Positions 16,398 to 27,473 are shown, counted from the stretch's first letter. The stretch: DNA of 64,000 bases from Maribacter sp. ACAM166 (GCF_005771495.1 NZ_VAUW01000003.1:1-64000), one strand, 5' to 3'. Made by a program: numbers and translations. Notes: generated by a model from the letters alone, not told the origin.

Positions 16398-17123
16398 CTA
16401 TTTCACCTTATATTCTAGGCGCATTGTTATCGATGCTGTTTTGTTTTTAGAAGAAGTATTATAGGCACCTCCCCAGCTATAATCTTCTCCAGAATTTTGC
16501 CCAGTGATTTGGAATACGCCCATGTTGGCAGAAACTAAATCACCTAAATCGCTACCAGCGTTTTCGGCTATTTTTTCAGCACGTATTCTAGCATCTTCTG
16601 TAGCTTTCGAAATCATTTCTATCTTCAGGTCAGCTAATTTTGTATAATAGTATCTCGGTGGAGAGGAATTAAATTGCACTCCTTTATTTAGTAGTTCTGT
16701 TATTTCTCGAGATACACCCTCGACCAAAGCAACATTTTCAGATTCAATTTTCACGGTCTGCATCAATTGAAATCCTCGAAAAATACTTCCTACGTAATTT
16801 CCATTTTCATATTGGTTATCGCGCATTTCTGTAGTTTGAACACTGTTGAAAATAATGCTACCTGTATCTATACCTTTAGATGTTAGGTACTTATTTACAA
16901 TTTCTTTATCATTGTTTAATTGATCGAATGCAGTTTTCAGAATAGTACTGTTTGCTGAATATTGACCTTCCCAAACAATGAGGTCAGAGGTGAAATTTTC
17001 ATTTCCTGAACCAGTAACGGAGATGATTTGTGGTGGGTTGGCTCGTTGTACATACGCATGCCCTAAAAAATAGGCTGCTATGATTATAGATGCTCCGAAA
17101 ATAATTGCACTTACGTGTTTCAT
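16398..17123 (-). CDS. SIMPL domain-containing periplasmic protein (DUF541)
   Basis: The 241-residue protein has an N-terminal membrane anchor or signal (HVSAIIFGASIIIAAYFLGH). The SIMPL domain begins with VTGSGNENFTSDLIVWEG and includes LKTAFDQLNNDKEIVNKYL and DARIRAEKIAENAGSDLG. The oligomeric SIMPL/DUF541 proteins (for example BP26 of Brucella, YggE of E. coli) are periplasmic and linked to stress, but no enzymatic activity is known. It is transcribed alone and divergently from guaA, 75 nt away. Confidence 0.9.
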   Translation of the reverse strand: MKHVSAIIFGASIIIAAYFLGHAYVQRANPPQIISVTGSGNENFTSDLIVWEGQYSANSTILKTAFDQLNNDKEIVNKYLTSKGIDTGSIIFNSVQTTEMRDNQYENGNYVGSIFRGFQLMQTVKIESENVALVEGVSREITELLNKGVQFNSSPPRYYYTKLADLKIEMISKATEDARIRAEKIAENAGSDLGDLVSANMGVFQITGQNSGEDYSWGGAYNTSSKNKTASITMRLEYKVK

Positions 17124-17187
17124 TGAAAAATCTTAAAATCCATTCTAAATATAACTAAAAGATACTTTTCAAGAACAGTCAATTTGT

Positions 17188-17195
17188 TATTTTTG
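17188..17195 (+). promoter_or_regulatory. Probable -7 element of the guaA promoter
   Basis: TATTTTTG matches TAnnTTTG and ends 3 nt before the guaA ATG. If transcription starts at the usual distance, the message begins at or next to the start codon. The -33 region has no clear TTTG. Confidence 0.45.
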
Positions 17196-17198
17196 CCT

Positions 17199-18731
17199 AT
17201 GCAAAATAAAGTCCTAATACTAGATTTTGGTTCACAATACACTCAATTGATTGGTAGACGTGTACGTGAGCTGAATATTTTCTCTGAAATCAAACCTTAT
17301 AATAAATTACCGAAAGACCTTTCTGAGTACAAAGCTGTGATTCTTTCAGGATCACCTTTGTCTGTTAGAGGAGGTGATGCGGCTCACCCGGATCTTTCTG
17401 AAATACGGGGTAAAAAGCCCTTATTAGGTGTTTGTTATGGAGCACAATATTTGGCACATTTTAATGGAGGTAGTGTAGAGAAATCTAATACAAGGGAATA
17501 CGGTCGCGCAAATCTCAGTTTTATTGTAGAAAATGAACCTTTTTTAGAGAAGATTGGTGTTGGTAGTCAAGTATGGATGAGCCATGCGGATACAATTAAG
17601 AAACTTCCAGAAAATTCAACATTGCTTGCTAGTACCCATGATGTGGAGAATGCAGCATTTAAATTTGATGGAGAGCAGACCTATGCTATTCAATTTCATC
17701 CTGAGGTATATCACTCAACAGATGGAAAACAAATTCTGGAAAACTTTTTGGTGAATATTGCTAAAATGGAACAATCTTGGACACCAGATGCTTTTGTTGA
17801 AACCACTGTGGCAGATTTAAAAGAGAAGCTTAAAGATGATAAGGTAATCTTAGGATTATCGGGTGGTGTAGATTCCTCAGTTGCAGCCGTATTACTGCAT
17901 AAAGCAATCGGTAAAAATCTTCACTGTATTTTTGTGAATAATGGACTCTTAAGAAAGAATGAGTTTACAGATGTTTTGAAGCAATATGAAGGTATGGGGC
18001 TCAATGTTAAGGGAGTCGATGCTTCGGCACGTTTCTTGGAAGGCTTAGCAGGGGAGAGTGACCCAGAAACCAAAAGAAAGACGATTGGTCGTGTATTTAT
18101 TGAAGTTTTTGATGATGAATCTCATTTGGTCGAGGGAGCTAAATGGTTGGCGCAGGGTACTATTTATCCAGATGTTATCGAATCCGTTTCAGCCACAGGA
18201 GGACCATCGCAAACTATAAAAAGTCATCACAATGTTGGTGGTTTACCAGATTTCATGAAATTAAAAGTAGTGGAGCCTCTAAAAATGTTATTCAAAGACG
18301 AGGTAAGGAGGGTAGGCGCAAGTCTAGGAATAGATAAAGCTTTATTAGGAAGACATCCATTCCCAGGGCCAGGTTTGGCTATTCGTATTTTAGGAGATGT
18401 TACGCCAGAAAAAGTAGCGATTTTACAAGAGGTGGATGCTATTTTTATTAATGGATTAAAAAAATGGGGTCTGTACGATAAGGTTTGGCAGGCAGGTGCT
18501 ATGCTTTTGCCTGTAAATAGTGTAGGTGTTATGGGTGATGAACGTACGTATGAAAAATGTGTAGCCTTAAGAGCAGTTGAAAGTACAGACGGTATGACTG
18601 CAGATTGGGTGAATTTACCCTATGAGTTTTTGCAAAAAACGTCTAATGATATCATTAATAAAGTCCCTGGCGTTAATCGTGTCGTATATGATATAAGTTC
18701 AAAACCTCCAGCAACTATAGAATGGGAATAA
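17199..18731 (+). CDS. guaA: GMP synthase (glutamine-hydrolysing)
   Basis: GuaA converts XMP to GMP with ATP and glutamine. The 510-residue protein has a class I glutamine amidotransferase domain with the nucleophile in GVCYGAQ (Cys79) and the His-Glu pair in FHPEVYH (about 167/169). The ATP-pyrophosphatase P-loop is [12 protein letters not shown] (about 220-231), and the C-terminal dimerisation domain holds [12 protein letters not shown]. The ATG at 17199 gives the canonical N-terminus [13 protein letters not shown]; a TTG five codons upstream would add a non-conserved extension. It is first in an apparent four-gene operon. Confidence 0.97.
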   Translation: MQNKVLILDFGSQYTQLIGRRVRELNIFSEIKPYNKLPKDLSEYKAVILSGSPLSVRGGDAAHPDLSEIRGKKPLLGVCYGAQYLAHFNGGSVEKSNTREYGRANLSFIVENEPFLEKIGVGSQVWMSHADTIKKLPENSTLLASTHDVENAAFKFDGEQTYAIQFHPEVYHSTDGKQILENFLVNIAKMEQSWTPDAFVETTVADLKEKLKDDKVILGLSGGVDSSVAAVLLHKAIGKNLHCIFVNNGLLRKNEFTDVLKQYEGMGLNVKGVDASARFLEGLAGESDPETKRKTIGRVFIEVFDDESHLVEGAKWLAQGTIYPDVIESVSATGGPSQTIKSHHNVGGLPDFMKLKVVEPLKMLFKDEVRRVGASLGIDKALLGRHPFPGPGLAIRILGDVTPEKVAILQEVDAIFINGLKKWGLYDKVWQAGAMLLPVNSVGVMGDERTYEKCVALRAVESTDGMTADWVNLPYEFLQKTSNDIINKVPGVNRVVYDISSKPPATIEWE

Positions 18732-18733
18732 AT

Positions 18734-20920
18734 ATGAAATATATAATTAATCAAGTTTATATCATTAGTGCATTTTGCTTATTGGTCTCTTGTACCGCTT
18801 TAGGACAAAAGTTCCATACCCATGAAGTGAAAGCAGGGGAAACCTTAGAAGGTATTTCTAAATTTTATGGGGTTACACCTGCAAACATCCTTCAGTATAA
18901 TAAGGAAATAAAACTAGGTCAGCAATTAAGAGCTAACACCATTCTGGTCGTGCCGGGTGTCAAGATTGTGACACAGCCTTTCACACCTGTTTCTAATCTT
19001 AGCAAAGATATTATGCAAGATTCTATTGTTGCCAGAGAGCCGGTTGGTTTTACATCGCATAGGGTCAGGAAAAGGGAAACTATTTTTGGGATTACCCAAC
19101 AATATAAAATTACTGAGGAGGAACTTAAGAAATACAACAAGGAGCTATATGCTTCACCACTCAAGAAGAAGATGAATTTGCGTATACCTAAATATAAGGC
19201 GCCGCAAAAGCAAGAAAGTACATTGAATTCAGGTGATTATGAAAAGTATATTGTAGCTCCAAAAGAAACAAGATGGAGTATCGCACATAAATATGGAATT
19301 GCCATTGATAGTATGTTGGTTCTTAACCCAGAACTATCAAAAACCAATAATTATATATCTGAGGGATTTGAATTGTTAATGCCTAAAATTGCAGGTTCCA
19401 CGGTTAGTAATCAGGTAACGCAATTATTTATTTCCTATACAGTTCCTGCTAAAATGAATTTTTACCGTTTAGAGCAGGAGTTTAATGTGAAATCTGATGA
19501 AATAGTTCGTCTCAATCCTGAAATTTTAGAACGTGGTGGTTTAAAAGAAGGAATGGTAATTCGTATTCCAGAAAAGAAAGTAGACCCAGGTGTAATCAAC
19601 ACAGATAATTATATCTTTTATGAAGTTAAGCCTAAACAAAATGAATTTAGGTTGACTAGAAAATTTGGTATGACTTGGGCGGAGCTGGTTCAGTTGAATC
19701 CAGATTTAAAAGACGGATTAAAAGCAGGAATGGTACTAAAATTACCTAAAAACAACGTAGGTGACTTTGAAGTGCGAAACTCGCTGGTATTGGACAAGGT
19801 CAACTTGTTGGATAGTATTAACGTTGGTGTTACTCCTAAAATTTTATTCTTATTGCCTTTCCGTTTGGATAAGTTGAATTTATCGGATAAGGAGCTTTCA
19901 ATGAGTACTATTGCAAAACGGAATGACTCGAAATATAGTCTAGGTCTTTATTCTGGAGCCCTTGTAGCGTTGGATTCACTTAAAGCATTAGGCGTTTCAA
20001 TTGATGTGAAAACATTTGATAATCAGTTAGATTTAATTCGTACCAAACAGATATTGCAAAGTGAAAATCTTGGAGGGTATAATGCGATATTTGGTCCTTT
20101 GGATATTCCATCGCTGAAGGAAACAGCGGTACAGGCATCTAAATATAATGTTCCCGTGGTGGCCCCGGTACCGGCGAAGAGTGCTATAAGTCTAAATAAT
20201 GTATTTTTCTCTTATACAGAAGAGCCTGTTTTGCGTAAGCATATGTTAGACTATGTAGAAAAGCTACATACCGAAGAAATAATTCTGGTAATTGCTGACG
20301 AAAAAAGTAAGTTGGAACGTGAAGGAATTATAAAGCGTTTCCCAAATGCCCAAGTAGTAGTGGTTAAGGAAGAGGAGAAGAATATTGGGATAAATAGAGA
20401 TAAATTGCAAACGCTGCTATCTGATCAAGTTCCCAATTGGGTATTTGTCGAGTCCAAAAATTTTAAATTGATTTCAAGTGTTGTATCTATTTTGAATTCG
20501 TTCAATAATATAGCCTTTGATCCTTTAGAGGGAGAAGACAAGGTGAAGGTGAGAATGTTTACAACAGATAAGAACCCTTCCTTTGATAATGATGTGATAT
20601 CAAATACGCACTTATCTAATCTGAATTTTACATACCCTTCAGTGTATAAAGAAGTGGTAAATAATTCATTTGTTGAACAGTATAGAAAACGTTTTGGTGA
20701 TGATCCGGATAGATACGCTGTTAGAGGTTTTGACCTAGTATATGATTTGTTATTGAAGTTAGCCTATAAAAACGATTTAATCGATGTTTCTAGATTTATT
20801 GGTGAAACCGAATATAGTGGAAATAAATTCGATTACGAAAGAAAGGGTGTTTCGGGGTATTATAATCAAGCATCTTATATAATGATGATTGATGATTTAA
20901 GAATTAAAGAATTACAATAA
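18734..20920 (+). CDS. Lipoprotein with five LysM repeats and a periplasmic-binding-protein-like domain
   Basis: From the Met at 18734 the protein has 728 residues. An ATG at 18722 would overlap guaA by 10 nt and is less likely because the signal peptide starts at MKYIINQ. The signal ends in a lipobox (CLLVSC). Five LysM-like repeats follow over about residues 30-340: HEVKAGETLEGISKFYG, HRVRKRETIFGITQQY, YIVAPKETRWSIAHKYG, YTVPAKMNFYRLEQEF and YEVKPKQNEFRLTRKFG. LysM modules bind N-acetylglucosamine in peptidoglycan. The C-terminal half (from about KILFLLPFRLDKLNL) resembles type I periplasmic binding folds (leucine-binding/LpoA-like), suggesting a cell-wall enzyme regulator. The function is unproven. 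Confidence 0.85.
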   Translation: MKYIINQVYIISAFCLLVSCTALGQKFHTHEVKAGETLEGISKFYGVTPANILQYNKEIKLGQQLRANTILVVPGVKIVTQPFTPVSNLSKDIMQDSIVAREPVGFTSHRVRKRETIFGITQQYKITEEELKKYNKELYASPLKKKMNLRIPKYKAPQKQESTLNSGDYEKYIVAPKETRWSIAHKYGIAIDSMLVLNPELSKTNNYISEGFELLMPKIAGSTVSNQVTQLFISYTVPAKMNFYRLEQEFNVKSDEIVRLNPEILERGGLKEGMVIRIPEKKVDPGVINTDNYIFYEVKPKQNEFRLTRKFGMTWAELVQLNPDLKDGLKAGMVLKLPKNNVGDFEVRNSLVLDKVNLLDSINVGVTPKILFLLPFRLDKLNLSDKELSMSTIAKRNDSKYSLGLYSGALVALDSLKALGVSIDVKTFDNQLDLIRTKQILQSENLGGYNAIFGPLDIPSLKETAVQASKYNVPVVAPVPAKSAISLNNVFFSYTEEPVLRKHMLDYVEKLHTEEIILVIADEKSKLEREGIIKRFPNAQVVVVKEEEKNIGINRDKLQTLLSDQVPNWVFVESKNFKLISSVVSILNSFNNIAFDPLEGEDKVKVRMFTTDKNPSFDNDVISNTHLSNLNFTYPSVYKEVVNNSFVEQYRKRFGDDPDRYAVRGFDLVYDLLLKLAYKNDLIDVSRFIGETEYSGNKFDYERKGVSGYYNQASYIMMIDDLRIKELQ

Positions 20921-20922
20921 AC

Positions 20923-21327
20923 ATGACATCAAAGGTAACTTATAACGGAGAATTAAGAACAGAATGTGTTCATCTCAAATCCAATAGTATATTTGTAACA
21001 GATGCGCCTGTGGATAATAATGGTAGGGGTCAAGCATTTTCGCCTACGGATACTGTCGCAACAGGTTTGGCTAGTTGTATGATGACCATGATGGGAATAA
21101 AAGCTAATGGATTGGAAGTGGATTTAAAAGGTTCGACAGCATCAGTTACTAAACATATGTCTGCTTCACCTAGAAGAATTTCTAAAATTGAGGTAGAATT
21201 GCATTTACCAAAACATGTGTCTGACAAGGAAAGAAAGATTTTACAACATACCGCAGATACGTGCCCTGTGCATTATAGTTTACATCCAGATATAGAGAAA
21301 GTCATAACCTACCAGTGGGATATATAA
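20923..21327 (+). CDS. OsmC family protein
   Basis: The 134-residue protein has the OsmC/Ohr fold signature with two conserved cysteines, in GLASCMMTMMG and ADTCPVHYSL. These form the peroxidatic/resolving pair that reduces organic hydroperoxides in studied members. The VATGLASC spacing points to the OsmC-like (YhfA-type) branch rather than Ohr. It starts 2 nt after the LysM gene and overlaps the next gene by 13 nt, so it is translated within the guaA operon. Confidence 0.9.
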   Translation: MTSKVTYNGELRTECVHLKSNSIFVTDAPVDNNGRGQAFSPTDTVATGLASCMMTMMGIKANGLEVDLKGSTASVTKHMSASPRRISKIEVELHLPKHVSDKERKILQHTADTCPVHYSLHPDIEKVITYQWDI

Positions 21328-21848
21328 AAGGTATATATTTCGTACTATTTTTTTTGGCAATGTTCAAAGTTTATTCCATTCAAAGTCAAAAAGGAGTACA
21401 GTGGAGACCTGATGTTCGTTTAAGTTGGGAAGATTTTATAGGAACTGACCCAGTAGGGTCAAGTGCGGCCGCAACTACGGCAAGCGGAATTAGTTATAAT
21501 TTTGAGACTTTTTATGAAGGCGATGAACGTAAGGTTCATTTTAATGTTCACACATACTTTTATCCTGAACAATCTTGGTACAAGCCTAAGTTCTGTAATG
21601 AAATGACATTGTTACATGAGCAACTTCATTTTGATATTACGGAGCTATATGCCCGTAAATTACGTGAGCAATTGGCGAACACAAAATTTAGTGAGAACAT
21701 TAAAGAAGAAGTGCGTAAGATATATAAAGTAATCATTCGTCAACTAAATGATTTTCAAAATAAATACGATTCGGAAACCGATTATTCTAGAAATTTAACC
21801 GTGCAAGAAAGGTGGTTAGATGAAATTGAATCTGCATTAATCGAATAG
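21315..21848 (+). CDS. DUF922 family putative secreted zinc metalloprotease
   Basis: The 177-residue protein starts at GTG (21315), inside the end of the OsmC gene, because the hydrophobic leader GYIKGIYFVLFFLAMFKV is needed for export. The motif HEQLHFDITELYAR contains an HExxH zinc-protease signature, and WRPDVRLSWEDFIG and SAAATTASGISY are typical of DUF922. A peptidase activity is predicted for the family from the motif; substrates are unknown. A strong terminator follows, ending the operon. Confidence 0.82.
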   Translation: MGYIKGIYFVLFFLAMFKVYSIQSQKGVQWRPDVRLSWEDFIGTDPVGSSAAATTASGISYNFETFYEGDERKVHFNVHTYFYPEQSWYKPKFCNEMTLLHEQLHFDITELYARKLREQLANTKFSENIKEEVRKIYKVIIRQLNDFQNKYDSETDYSRNLTVQERWLDEIESALIE

Positions 21849-21870
21849 AAATTATTCGATTACTTAAGTT

Positions 21871-21913
21871 TTAATAAATAAAGCACTTCAAACTGAAGTG
21901 CTTTATTTATTAA
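21871..21913. terminator. Strong terminator between DUF922 and the TIM-barrel isomerase gene
   Basis: A 20-bp perfect stem (21871-21890 with 21894-21913) closes an AAC loop. Its core GCACTTCA/TGAAGTGC is flanked by A/T-rich arms on both strands, so it can serve both convergent genes. Confidence 0.88.
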
Positions 21914-21943
21914 AAATAAGACATTTACTGTCTAGTGTTAAAT

Positions 21944-22813
21944 TTATACATCACAAATGGTGACGCCTTGTTTTAAAGCTGCCAGTTTGTCTTCCCAACT
22001 TGGTACAAATTCTTGTGCAACATGCCCTGTATATCCTGTTTCAATAATCGCCTTCATCACCGCAGGATAGAAAATTTCTTGAGTTTCATCGATTTCATGT
22101 CTTCCAGGATTTCCGCCTGTATGATAGTGACCATAATACTGGTGGTAGTCCTGAATGTTTCTAATAATATCACCTTCCATAATTTGCATGTGGTAGATGT
22201 CAAACAGTAGTTTGAAACTTTCAGAACCAATAGTTTCGCAAAGTGAAACTCCCCATTCTGAAGTATCACACATATAGTCTTTATGGTTTACCTTACTATT
22301 TAAGAGTTCCATTTGTATAACTACACCATGTTCTTCGGCCAAAGGCATAATTTTTTTAAGCCCTTTAGCGCAATTGCGTAATCCGACCAAATCGTCCATT
22401 CCATTTCTGTTTCCGCTAAAACAGATTAGGTTTGTATAGCCCGCTTCTGCAACTAAAGGAATTACTCTTTTGTAATCAGCAATCAATTCTTCATGTAAGG
22501 AAAGGTCGTTCCATCCTTTTTCTATACCTAATCCGGCACCCCAGCACATAGAGGCATGAATATTATATTTTTTTAATAAAGGGAACTCCTCGGGGCCAAC
22601 TAAATCGATAGATCGAATATCCATCTCTACTAAATGTTTCAGAAAATCTTCAAAAGGTATGGTTCCATAGCACCAATAACAGACACTATGGTTTATATTG
22701 TACTTAAATTTATCTGTTTGTACTTCTTTTTTATTATTTGCCGTTGCTGCTGAAGTAGTTAAGAATCCAACAGAGGCCGCCGCTGAGGTTCCGATAAAAT
22801 TTCTTCTTTTCAT
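21944..22813 (-). CDS. Tat-exported sugar isomerase/epimerase, hydroxypyruvate isomerase-like
   Basis: The 289-residue protein begins with a twin-arginine signal (MKRRNFIGTSAAASVGFLTT), then a xylose isomerase-like TIM barrel. Metal-site motifs include VVIQMELLNSKVNHKDY, LLFDIYHMQIMEGD and HYHTGGNPGRHEID, and the last strand has HVAQEFVPSWED. These match the hydroxypyruvate isomerase (Hyi/OtnI) branch. The Tat signal places it in the periplasm, unlike cytoplasmic Hyi, so a role on sugars or keto-glycosides in the envelope is more likely than glyoxylate metabolism (inference). Confidence 0.87.
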   Translation of the reverse strand: MKRRNFIGTSAAASVGFLTTSAATANNKKEVQTDKFKYNINHSVCYWCYGTIPFEDFLKHLVEMDIRSIDLVGPEEFPLLKKYNIHASMCWGAGLGIEKGWNDLSLHEELIADYKRVIPLVAEAGYTNLICFSGNRNGMDDLVGLRNCAKGLKKIMPLAEEHGVVIQMELLNSKVNHKDYMCDTSEWGVSLCETIGSESFKLLFDIYHMQIMEGDIIRNIQDYHQYYGHYHTGGNPGRHEIDETQEIFYPAVMKAIIETGYTGHVAQEFVPSWEDKLAALKQGVTICDV

Positions 22814-22861
22814 GTTGTTTGAATTGTTGATTCCTTAAAGATAATTTTTTTAGATTAAAAA

Positions 22862-23095
22862 ATGGAAATACACCCCGATAAGCAAAAGTTAATAGAATTA
22901 GCCCATTACCGTATGCCTTTTGGTAAATACAAAGGGAAATATTTGATAGACTTACCAGAATCTTATTTGATATGGTTTCAGCAAAAAGGATTTCCCGACG
23001 GAAAATTGGGAGATTTATTGCAATCTATGGTAGAAATCAAAACAAATGGCCTAGAATCGATAATTCGAAAAATACAAAAACATTTTCCAAAGTAA
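22862..23095 (+). CDS. DUF3820 family small protein
   Basis: The 77-residue protein has the family core MPFGKYKGKYLIDLPESYL followed by IWFQQKGFPDGKLGDLLQ. DUF3820 resembles the C-terminal (quorum-sensing QueC/exonuclease-associated) 'FGKYKGk' motif found in putative exonuclease accessory proteins. No function is established. It lies 59 nt before the pyrG start and may share its region, although pyrG has its own -7 box. Confidence 0.85.
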   Translation: MEIHPDKQKLIELAHYRMPFGKYKGKYLIDLPESYLIWFQQKGFPDGKLGDLLQSMVEIKTNGLESIIRKIQKHFPK

Positions 23096-23121
23096 AGCCG
23101 TTAAGTTCTAACCTCAATTTG

Positions 23122-23129
23122 TAACTTTG
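23122..23129 (+). promoter_or_regulatory. Probable -7 element of the pyrG promoter
   Basis: TAACTTTG matches TAnnTTTG and lies 25 nt before the pyrG ATG, in the gap after DUF3820. A convincing -33 TTTG was not seen. Confidence 0.45.
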
Positions 23130-23139
23130 TATCCCGTAA

Positions 23140-24792
<1,653 letters not shown>

Positions 24793-24796
24793 ACTT

Positions 24797-24816
24797 TATA
24801 TTTGGGCATATATTTG
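24797..24816 (+). promoter_or_regulatory. Two overlapping -7-type boxes before yidC
   Basis: TATATTTG occurs at 24797-24804 and again at 24809-24816, both exact TAnnTTTG matches, 44 nt or more before the yidC ATG. Two start sites may be used. No clear -33 element is seen for either. Confidence 0.4.
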
Positions 24817-24860
24817 CTTTCTTGAAATTAAAATATTCCCAATTAACTTAGAAATACCAC

Positions 24861-26714
24861 ATGGAAGAAAAGAAATTTGATGTAAACTCCATCATAGGCT
24901 TTGTGCTGATTTTTGGAATACTCATCTTTATGTTTTACCAGAATCAGCCTACTCCAGAAGAGGTGGAGGCTGAAAAGGCAAAACAAGAGCAAATAGATGT
25001 TAAAAAAGTTGATGAGAATGCAGAAACCGAAACTGTAATAAATCAAGTTCCTCAGTTAGATTTACGAGATTCAACAGCGGTTGCCAATTATCAAGGTAAG
25101 TTAGGTGCATTTGGTTTTACAAAACCTTCTAATGCCACAACAATATTAGAGAATGAGGTGCTTCTATTGGAGATAAGTAACAAAGGTGGGCAAATTGTAG
25201 AAGCGAAAATGAAAAATTTCGTAACCTATGATTCAATTCCGGTGTATTTAGTAAAGGATGGAAATGCCTCTTTCGGATTAGATTTTTCAACTTCTGATAA
25301 TCGAGTTTTAAACACCCAAGACCTTTATTTTGAGCCAACTCTAACCAATTCTAACGGTAATCAAGTGCTTTCATTGAAGGCGAAAACGGCTAACAATCAA
25401 TATTTAGAATATCGTTATGAAATGAAACCAAATGATTATTTGGTCGATTTTACGATTAAGTCTAAAGGTTTGGATAATGTTATAAGTGACAATAAACCAG
25501 TTAAATTAGATTGGAAATTAAAAGCAATTCGTCACTCTAAAAGTATTCAATACGAAAATCGATATACACGATTGACGTACAATCATGAAGATGATAAGCT
25601 AAGCAAGCTTTCTGAGGGTAGTGATGATGAGGAAACGGAAGAGAATATAAAATGGATTTCTTACAGGCAACACTTTTTTAGTAGTATACTCGCTGCAGAT
25701 GAACCATTTAAAAGTGGTCAATTGACTTCGGTAAATTTAGTAGAAGAGGAGAGTAGAACCTTCGGGTTTACAAAAGAATATGCTTCGGCATTACCATTAG
25801 AAGTTGAAGCTGGTGAAATATCTAAAGATTTACATTGGTATTTTGGACCTACTGATGTAGAGATCCTTACGCAATATGAAGATTTAGGATTAGTAGATTC
25901 CATTCCATTTGGTTGGGGAATTTTCGGTTGGATTAACCGTTATGTTTTTACACCGTTTTATTCTTTGATTAGCACGTATTTTCCTTATGGTATTGCTATT
26001 GTTATTATGACCATATTGGTTCGTTTAGCAATGTCACCTGTTACTTATAAGTCCTATTTGTCCCAAGCCAAAATGAAGGTATTAAAACCTGAAATTACAG
26101 AGATGGGCGAAAAGTTCAAGGATAATGCGATGAAAAAGCAGCAAGAAACCATGAAGTTGTATGGCAAGGCAGGCGTGAGTCCCATGAGCGGCTGTATACC
26201 GGCAGTTATTCAAATGCCTATATTTTATGCGCTGTTCATGTTTTTTCCAACCTCATTTGCGTTACGCCAAAAATCTTTTTTATGGGCAGATGACCTTTCG
26301 TCTTTTGATACCATTTATCAATTCCCAGAAGGCTTCTCAATTCCATTTTATGGTGACCACGTGAGTTTGTTCCCTATTTTAGCTTCGATTGCTATCTTTT
26401 TCTATATGATGATGACTACAGGACAAAATATGCCAACCCAGCCAGGAATGCCTAATATGAAGTTTATCATGTACTTGATGCCTTTTATGATGCTGTTTTT
26501 CTTTAACAACTATGCGAGTGGTTTGAGTTTGTACTACTTTGTTTCTAACATGATTACAATTGGTATTATGCTGATTATAAAGAACTTTATTCTGGATAAT
26601 GATAAGATACATGCCCAAATACAGGAGAATAAAAAGAAGCCTAAAAAGGAGAATAAATTTCAGAAGAAGATGCGTGAAATGATGGAGCAGGCAGAATCGA
26701 ATAAGAAAAAATAA
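24861..26714 (+). CDS. yidC: Membrane protein insertase YidC
   Basis: YidC inserts proteins into the inner membrane, alone or with SecYEG. The 617-residue protein has the Gram-negative layout: an N-terminal helix (IIGFVLIFGILIFMFYQNQP), a large periplasmic beta-domain (about 50-340), and the conserved insertase core from about residue 355. Core motifs include YGIAIVIMTILVRLAMSPVTY (second helix), GCIPAVIQMPIFYALF and LPFMMLFFFNNYASGL. A lysine-rich tail (KKPKKENKFQKKM) follows, which helps ribosome contact. Start and length are standard for Flavobacteriaceae. Confidence 0.98.
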   Translation: MEEKKFDVNSIIGFVLIFGILIFMFYQNQPTPEEVEAEKAKQEQIDVKKVDENAETETVINQVPQLDLRDSTAVANYQGKLGAFGFTKPSNATTILENEVLLLEISNKGGQIVEAKMKNFVTYDSIPVYLVKDGNASFGLDFSTSDNRVLNTQDLYFEPTLTNSNGNQVLSLKAKTANNQYLEYRYEMKPNDYLVDFTIKSKGLDNVISDNKPVKLDWKLKAIRHSKSIQYENRYTRLTYNHEDDKLSKLSEGSDDEETEENIKWISYRQHFFSSILAADEPFKSGQLTSVNLVEEESRTFGFTKEYASALPLEVEAGEISKDLHWYFGPTDVEILTQYEDLGLVDSIPFGWGIFGWINRYVFTPFYSLISTYFPYGIAIVIMTILVRLAMSPVTYKSYLSQAKMKVLKPEITEMGEKFKDNAMKKQQETMKLYGKAGVSPMSGCIPAVIQMPIFYALFMFFPTSFALRQKSFLWADDLSSFDTIYQFPEGFSIPFYGDHVSLFPILASIAIFFYMMMTTGQNMPTQPGMPNMKFIMYLMPFMMLFFFNNYASGLSLYYFVSNMITIGIMLIIKNFILDNDKIHAQIQENKKKPKKENKFQKKMREMMEQAESNKKK

Positions 26715-26738
26715 TACTATTTAGTTTTATAAAAAATA

Positions 26739-26768
26739 AAAAGCCCTTTCAATTTTGAAAGGGCTTTT
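26739..26768 (+). terminator. Intrinsic terminator of yidC
   Basis: AAAAGCCCTTTC pairs with GAAAGGGCTTTT around a short AT loop, giving about 14 bp of stem, 24 nt after the yidC stop. Confidence 0.88.
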
Positions 26769-27057
26769 GCCATTGATTAAGGATTGGTTTGGTAAGATTT
26801 GGGATAGTAAAGATGTGATTATTTTACAATTTTTGAAAAATTTAGTTGTAAAGTGAGACTAATTGTATGCTAACGGAGTGTATGTTGTTGTTTGGGTTAA
26901 TATATGTTTTCATATACTTTTAAATCGAATGATACTTATCGAATAAAAGTTTGAAATTTAAATTAAGCTGATCTTGATTATATAATTTATTTTAATGTTA
27001 TGGATACAAAAAAAAAGCCGCAAGTTTAAATTGTGGTTTTTTGACTTATTCTGTCCC
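26769..27057. other. Non-coding stretch between yidC and the IS3 remnant
   Basis: No protein-like frame is visible. Near 27006-27042 an A-run, GCCGCAA, a 7-nt loop, TTGTGGT and a T-run form an imperfect terminator-like hairpin with G-U pairs, pointing to a second or decayed terminator. The rest is AT-rich without recognisable signals. Confidence 0.45.
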
Positions 27058-27076
27058 GTCCATAAATAAGTTGACA
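27058..27076. repeat. Left terminal inverted repeat of the IS3 remnant
   Basis: This 19-nt sequence matches the reverse complement of 28328-28346 at 16 positions. It marks the left boundary within a few nucleotides. Confidence 0.75.
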
Positions 27077-27092
27077 TAAAATCGACTTATTT

Positions 27093-27473
27093 ATGAAAGG
27101 TCAAAGATTACTAGAAAGAAGTGCAGTCAACGTGATTATAATTTAGCTGTTGTTTCCCAAGTGGAAAAGGGGCGAGATGACTTACAAGCAAGCACAGATT
27201 GCCTATGGTATTCAGGGTAGAAGTACTGTTTGGGTTTGGCGCAGAAAACATGGTACTTTAGATTGGAGCAACCCAATACGCCATCAAATGCCAAGATTAA
27301 AATAAATACCCGACCAAAATATAAAGCGCTTGTAGCGAGATATTTACGATGAAAAATTAAGGAACAGGATTCTCAATACGATAATCGATATCTCGGACAA
27401 GCAGTACGGCACCGCTATTATAAAAAAGCATTTACCAAATCAATTCAGCGCATCCGACAAGAACATCGATTAA
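27093..27473 (+). pseudogene. IS3 orfA (helix-turn-helix subunit), broken
   Basis: After the ATG at 27093 the sense reading moves between frames. CSQRDYNLAVVSQVEKG is in one frame; MTYKQAQIAYGIQGRSTVW ... RRKHGTLDWSNP is in the next. The switch fits one extra G in the GGGG run at 27168-27172. In the second frame TAA (27303) and TAG (27333) interrupt, after which NRILNTIIDISDKQYGTA continues to TAA at 27471. These segments match the OrfA DNA-binding protein of the IS3 family. Confidence 0.75.
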
